DNA of 9,595 bases from Thermoleophilia bacterium (GTDB lineage: Bacteria > Actinomycetota > Thermoleophilia > Gaiellales > Gaiellaceae). The position numbers and the translations under genes are program-made. Under the pieces are notes generated by a model. That model was not told where the DNA came from. It worked only from the letters and a program-made list of their open reading frames with translations, and made no database searches. Below are positions 6,941-9,595 of this stretch, piece by piece. Every line of letters begins with the position of its first letter. Position 1 is the stretch's first letter. The DNA lies in NCBI GenBank assembly GCA_025933895.1, contig JAICZB010000069.1, forward strand, positions 1-9,595, in the 5' to 3' direction.

Positions 6941-6946
6941 ACCCTA
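6941..6946 (-). promoter_or_regulatory. Candidate -10 box of a leaderless propeller-gene promoter
   Basis: On the minus strand TAGGGT is followed by 7 bases and the ATG at 6933. It lies in the most AT-rich part of the 47-base gap after the HD-GYP stop (AAAGGGAAAT precedes it). No clear -35 is visible. AAAGGG lies more than 20 bases before the ATG, too far to act as a Shine-Dalgarno, which supports a leaderless start. Confidence 0.45.
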
Positions 6947-6980
6947 ATTTCCCTTTGTTAGGAAGCTAGCGCGGATTCTG

Positions 6981-7550
6981 TTAAGAAGCTGCGGCGGCGT
7001 GCCAGGTGTCCCAGCCCTCGGCCCAGGCGTCGACGAAGAGCTGCGCGGCGACCGGGTCGAACTGCGTGCCCGCCCCGGCTTCGACCTCGGCGAGAGCGTG
7101 CTCGTGCGTGAGTGCGTGGCGGTAGGGACGCGGCGAGATCATCGCGTCGAAGGCGTCCGCGATCGCGAGGATCCGTGCCTCGATCGGGATCCTGCGCCCG
7201 CTCAACCGGGCGGGATAACCGCCGCCGTCCCAGCGTTCGTGGTGGAAGAGGACGTACGGCAGCGCGTCGTGGAACCTGCGGAGCGGCAGGACGAGCTGTG
7301 CGCCGGCGGACGGATGGCCCCGGATCTCGGCAACCTCTTCGAGCGTGAGCGGGCCGGCCTTGCCGAGCAGCTGCGGCCGCACCTTGACCTTGCCGACGTC
7401 GTGGAGCGGCGCGGCCCAGCGCAGGGCGCGGATCCGCTCGCGGTCCCAGCCCAGCCGCAGCGCGACGGGCTCGGCGAGCGCCGCGACCCGGGCGCCGTGA
7501 CCGAGAGTGTGGTCGCGCTGCTCGAGCGCGCGGGCGAGCGAGGCGAGCAT
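6981..7550 (-). CDS. Stand-alone HD-GYP domain phosphodiesterase
   Basis: Predicted cytoplasmic metal-dependent hydrolase of cyclic di-GMP (or a related cyclic dinucleotide); 189 residues, consisting of the HD-GYP domain alone without receiver, PAS or membrane segments. Motifs in order: His18 in HTLGHGARV, the HD pair H50-D51 in LHDVGKV (49-55), His79 in IRGHPSAG, H103-H104 in FHHERWDGGGYP (102-113) carrying the GYP signature, and Asp132 in AIADAFDAM (129-137). All expected metal ligands are present, so it should be active. The ATG at 7550 starts 34 bases after the phosphoesterase stop and yields a domain beginning at its usual first helix. A longer open frame upstream reads as arginine-rich shadow of the phosphoesterase and is not used. 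Same strand as the DedA and phosphoesterase genes and likely co-transcribed. With no sensory domain, control may be by expression or a partner protein. Confidence 0.88.
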   Translation of the reverse strand: MLASLARALEQRDHTLGHGARVAALAEPVALRLGWDRERIRALRWAAPLHDVGKVKVRPQLLGKAGPLTLEEVAEIRGHPSAGAQLVLPLRRFHDALPYVLFHHERWDGGGYPARLSGRRIPIEARILAIADAFDAMISPRPYRHALTHEHALAEVEAGAGTQFDPVAAQLFVDAWAEGWDTWHAAAAS

Positions 7551-7560
7551 CGTCCGGACG
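7551..7560. repeat. Ten-base palindrome immediately before the HD-GYP start
   Basis: CGTCCGGACG is a perfect palindrome ending directly at the ATG at 7550 (minus strand). It occupies the place where a Shine-Dalgarno would lie; only a weak GGAAAG is found about 10 bases upstream. In GC-rich DNA this may be chance. Confidence 0.2.
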
Positions 7561-7584
7561 CTTTCCGCGCCGGGCCCGCGACTC

Positions 7585-8496
7585 CTACTTCTTCCAGATG
7601 CCGCCGATCGGTGTGCCCGTCCGCGACAGCCCGAGCCGCGGCAGCTTCCACGCGTCCTCGATCGTGCGCAGGAGGCCGTAGTGGTTCGTCGCCCTCCTGA
7701 ACGTCGAGCTGCGCCGCACCGTGGGGCCGAGCGCGAGCGCCTGGATGCGGCCGCCGCCACCCTCGTCGCTCGTCCCCTCGTCGAACACGACGAAGACGAC
7801 GCCCCCGCGCAGCGCGCGTGAGCGCAGCAGCGGCACGACGTGGGCCTTCAGCCAGGCGTCGCCGGTCGCGACCGAGCAGTCGTGCATGTCGTTGCAGAGG
7901 TCCGGGATCACGAGCGAGAAGTCCGGCAGCCGGCGCCGAGCCAGGTCGTATGCGAGCCGCGTGAACGGGACGACGCGGCGACTGCGGGCCGACGAGTCGG
8001 CGACGTCCCGGAAGTAGAGGAACGGGTCGTGCTTCTTCGCGTAGCGCCCGTCGGACCCGCCCGTGAAGCCGGGATACGGAAGGCCCTCGGCGTATGTCTT
8101 CCAGGTCTTCCCCGCGCGGGCGAGCGTGTCGGCGAGGCTGGCGGCCGGGACGACGCAGTCGGTGCAGTCGCTCGTGACGCCCTGGGTCGAGCCGGAGACG
8201 AGCGCAAGGTAGTTGGGCAGGCTCGGATGGGCGACGGCGTCGTAGTTCGTCAGCGTCGCGTAGCGGCGCGCGAGGGCGTTGAACGTCGGCGCGCCGGGGT
8301 TGCCGGCGATCGAGGTCGCCTCCTTGTTCTCGAACACGACGAGCACGACGTGCGTGAAGGCGGGTACGCGCACCGACGGCGGAGCTTTGGTCGGCGCAGT
8401 CGCAGCGGCAGGACCACCGCCGCCACAGCTCGTCAGCAGCAGCAGGACCGCGAGTCCGAGTCCCGACCGCTGCGTCAGAGACGACTTTCGAGCCAC
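7585..8496 (-). CDS. Lipoprotein phosphoesterase (acid phosphatase/phospholipase C-like family)
   Basis: Surface-anchored hydrolase of the phosphoesterase family (alkaline-phosphatase-like superfamily) acting on an unknown phosphoester; 303 residues. From the GTG at 8496 the protein has a basic n-region, a hydrophobic stretch and the lipobox LTSC with Cys24, followed by a Gly/Ala/Pro linker. The domain starts at FTHVVLVVFENKEA (47-60). HPSLPNYLALVSG (90-102) is the family signature, with Ser92 the likely nucleophile. Further metal-ligand candidates are Asp199, Asn202-Asp203 and His205-Asp206 (DLCNDMHD), Asp239-Glu240 (VFDEGTSDE) and His272 in NHYGLL. Cysteine pairs C111/C114 and C201/C207 could form disulfides outside the cell. 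The start lies 22 bases inside the DedA gene and was chosen because it gives a complete lipoprotein signal. A short hairpin covers this start. The family is clear; the substrate is not. Confidence 0.88.
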   Translation of the reverse strand: MARKSSLTQRSGLGLAVLLLLTSCGGGGPAAATAPTKAPPSVRVPAFTHVVLVVFENKEATSIAGNPGAPTFNALARRYATLTNYDAVAHPSLPNYLALVSGSTQGVTSDCTDCVVPAASLADTLARAGKTWKTYAEGLPYPGFTGGSDGRYAKKHDPFLYFRDVADSSARSRRVVPFTRLAYDLARRRLPDFSLVIPDLCNDMHDCSVATGDAWLKAHVVPLLRSRALRGGVVFVVFDEGTSDEGGGGRIQALALGPTVRRSSTFRRATNHYGLLRTIEDAWKLPRLGLSRTGTPIGGIWKK

Positions 8497-9065
8497 TTCT
8501 TTCCGAAGTGCGTGAAGAGGAAGACGATCACGACGGCGCCGGCGATACCGCCCGCAGCGTAGATCCCGTACCGCTGGATCGCGTCGGCCGCGGCGTGCCC
8601 GGCGTAGTACGCGACGAGACCCACCGCGGTCGCCCAGCAGATTCCGCCGGCCGCGTTCCAGAACAGGAACTTCCACCAGGGCATCCGGCCGATGCCTGCG
8701 ACCCAGGCAGCCGTGTAGCGAAGGACGGTGATGAAGCGGCCGAAGAAGACCGTCTTGCCGCCGTGCCTCGCCATCAGCCGCTCGGCAGCCGGCAGGAAGC
8801 GCTCGGAGTAACGGCGCAGAAATGACCAGCGCTCGAACAGCTCCCGTCCGCCGAGCCGGCCGATCAGCCAGTAGCCGAGGTTGTCGCCGACGATCGCGCC
8901 GGCGGCGGCGAACACGATCACCCACACGATCGAGTGGTGCCCCTGCGAGGCGAGCACGCCGAAGGCGATCAGCGCCGTCTCTCCCGGCAGCGGGATCCCG
9001 AACGACTCGATCATGATCACCACGAACAGCAGCGGCAGACCGTGGCTCGTGAAGAAGTTCGTCAA
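8475..9065 (-). CDS. DedA family (VTT domain) integral membrane protein
   Basis: Polytopic inner-membrane protein of the DedA family; some members recycle the undecaprenyl phosphate carrier lipid, others are tied to membrane energetics. With a TTG start it has 196 residues, normal for the family. Family motifs are present: ESFGIPLPGE near residues 18-27, GDNLGYWLIGRLGG near 55-68, and FFGRFITVLRYTAAWVAG near 101-118, with the two conserved arginines of the F-x-R-F-x4-R motif. Several hydrophobic segments flank these. An in-frame ATG at 9119 would add 18 hydrophilic residues but lies inside the divergent pntA gene. The TTG at 9065 is preferred because a TAGCCT -10-like box lies 7 bases before it. 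It heads the minus-strand run with the lipoprotein phosphoesterase, which overlaps its end. DedA assignment is firm; the transported lipid is not shown. Confidence 0.9.
   Translation of the reverse strand: MTNFFTSHGLPLLFVVIMIESFGIPLPGETALIAFGVLASQGHHSIVWVIVFAAAGAIVGDNLGYWLIGRLGGRELFERWSFLRRYSERFLPAAERLMARHGGKTVFFGRFITVLRYTAAWVAGIGRMPWWKFLFWNAAGGICWATAVGLVAYYAGHAAADAIQRYGIYAAGGIAGAVVIVFLFTHFGKKWLESRL
8494..8510 (-). promoter_or_regulatory. Hairpin enclosing the phosphoesterase start codon
   Basis: On the minus strand CACTTC-GGAAA-GAAGTG forms a perfect 6-base-pair stem with a 5-base loop. The last three bases of the stem are the GTG start codon of the phosphoesterase, and the purine-rich GGAAA in the loop is the only Shine-Dalgarno-like sequence. 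All of it lies in the last codons of the DedA gene, so ribosomes finishing DedA would open it. This suggests translational coupling; it is an inference from sequence only. Confidence 0.4.
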
Positions 9066-9071
9066 GGTGCG

Positions 9072-9078
9072 TAGGCTA
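9072..9078. promoter_or_regulatory. Overlapping divergent -10 boxes between the DedA gene and pntA
   Basis: TAGGCTA reads as TAGGCT on the plus strand (9072-9077), 9 bases before the pntA ATG, and as TAGCCT on the minus strand (9078-9073), 7 bases before the DedA TTG. Both fit TANNNT. A weak -35-like GTGAAG lies 17 bases upstream of the plus-strand box (9049-9054); none is seen for the other direction. Neither gene has a Shine-Dalgarno. Confidence 0.45.
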
Positions 9079-9086
9079 TTCGCCGG

Positions 9087-9595
9087 ATGAGGGTCGGCAT
9101 TCCGCGCGAGACGACGCAAGGCGAGCGCCGGGTCGCGCTCGTCCCCGAGGCCGTCGGGAAGCTCGCCGCCGCCGGCTTCGAGCTCGTCGTGGAGAAGGGC
9201 GCCGGCGAGGCCGCGTCGTTCCCCGACGACGCCTACACCGAAGCGGGTGCCACGGTCGGCGACCCGTGGGAGGCGGACGGCGTCGCCAAGGTGCGCAAGC
9301 CGTCGGACGCAGAGCGCGACCGGCTCCGATCTGGCCAGCTGCTGATCGGCTTCCTCGAGCCGCTCTCCGACACGGCCGGCGTCGAGGCGCTCGCGACGCG
9401 CGGCGTGACGGCGTTCGCGCTCGAGTCCGTCCCGCGGATCACGCGCGCGCAGGGGATGGACGCACTGTCGTCGCAGGCGACGGTCGGGGGCTACAAGGCC
9501 GCGCTCATCGCCGCGGAGCAGCTCCCGCGCTTCTTCCCCATGCTCATGACGGCCGCGGGCACCGTTCCTCCCGCGAAGGTGCTCGTGATCGGCGC
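9087..9595 (+). CDS. pntA: NAD(P) transhydrogenase alpha subunit, N-terminal part (cut by window edge)
   Basis: Subunit of the membrane proton-translocating transhydrogenase that moves hydride between NADH and NADP; this part forms the NAD(H)-binding domain I. I translated 169 complete residues by hand from the ATG at 9087 to the right edge. The opening MRVGIPRETTQGERRVALVPE, shared by the alanine dehydrogenase/PNT family, is followed by LIGFLEPLSD. The segment RAQGMDALSSQATVGGY and the stretch RFFPMLMTAAGTVPPAKVLV (about 147-166) are typical of PntA rather than of alanine dehydrogenase. The frame runs off just at VIGA, where the Rossmann glycine motif begins. The short start without a Shine-Dalgarno and with TAGGCT 9 bases upstream suggests a near-leaderless message. 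The rest of the subunit, and probably pntB, should follow outside the window. Confidence 0.92.
   Translation, partial: MRVGIPRETTQGERRVALVPEAVGKLAAAGFELVVEKGAGEAASFPDDAYTEAGATVGDPWEADGVAKVRKPSDAERDRLRSGQLLIGFLEPLSDTAGVEALATRGVTAFALESVPRITRAQGMDALSSQATVGGYKAALIAAEQLPRFFPMLMTAAGTVPPAKVLVIG

Noticed and set aside
5137..6969. Long plus-strand open frame (610 codons) across the dehydrogenase and propeller genes
   Set aside because: It crosses two supported genes in other frames, is rich in Arg and Gly and has no recognisable domain.
7551..7760. Longer N-terminus for the HD-GYP protein from an ATG at 7760
   Set aside because: The extra 70 residues are arginine- and serine-rich shadow of the phosphoesterase reading frame.
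8497..8925. Upstream extension of the phosphoesterase frame into the DedA gene
   Set aside because: It is an arginine-rich shadow of DedA, and the lipoprotein signal starts at the GTG at 8496.
9066..9119. ATG start of DedA at 9119
   Set aside because: It would overlap the pntA start by 33 bases and place the likely promoter inside the gene; the family motif fits a start near 9065.

Overview
The window is GC-rich chromosomal DNA packed with short gaps and several GTG or TTG starts. There is no rRNA, tRNA, insertion sequence, phage gene or CRISPR array, and no gene-free stretch over 100 bases. The gene set (AddAB-type nuclease, bacterial topoisomerase IB, stand-alone HD-GYP protein, PntA) and repeated -10-like TANNNT boxes 6 to 9 bases before start codons suggest a high-GC actinobacterium, perhaps of the Thermoleophilia. 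That placement is an inference; no taxonomic marker is present.

Region 1 (1-4681, all minus strand) concerns DNA. Read in the direction of transcription it holds topoisomerase IB (4681-3671), a 66-residue double-CXXC protein with an AT-hook-like tail (3612-3412), an AddB-like PD-(D/E)XK nuclease with iron-sulfur-type cysteines (3347-411), and the N-terminus of an AddA-like UvrD/Rep-family helicase (414 to beyond base 1). The last two overlap by 4 bases and should form one break-processing enzyme.

Region 2 (4736-5809, plus strand) is one gene of the isocitrate/isopropylmalate dehydrogenase superfamily. Its N-terminal half matches eukaryotic-type (type II) isocitrate dehydrogenase, while its C-terminal cofactor region looks like the other branch of the superfamily. 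It is divergent from topoisomerase IB and convergent with region 3, where the two stop codons interlock in one CTAG.

Region 3 (9065-5806, all minus strand) is an envelope and signalling run: a DedA membrane protein, a lipoprotein phosphoesterase that overlaps it by 22 bases with its start codon in a small hairpin, a stand-alone HD-GYP phosphodiesterase, and an exported beta-propeller protein with its own likely promoter.

Region 4 (9087 to the right edge, plus strand) is the N-terminal part of the NAD(P) transhydrogenase alpha subunit. It is divergent from the DedA gene, and -10-like boxes on the two strands overlap almost completely in the 21-base gap.

Most of the window is recognisable housekeeping or envelope function. 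I see no wholly new system. The points most worth a second look are the control signals (leaderless-type starts, the overlapping divergent -10 boxes, the hairpin at the phosphoesterase start), the mosaic dehydrogenase, and the uncharacterised zinc-ribbon protein and DedA gene cluster.
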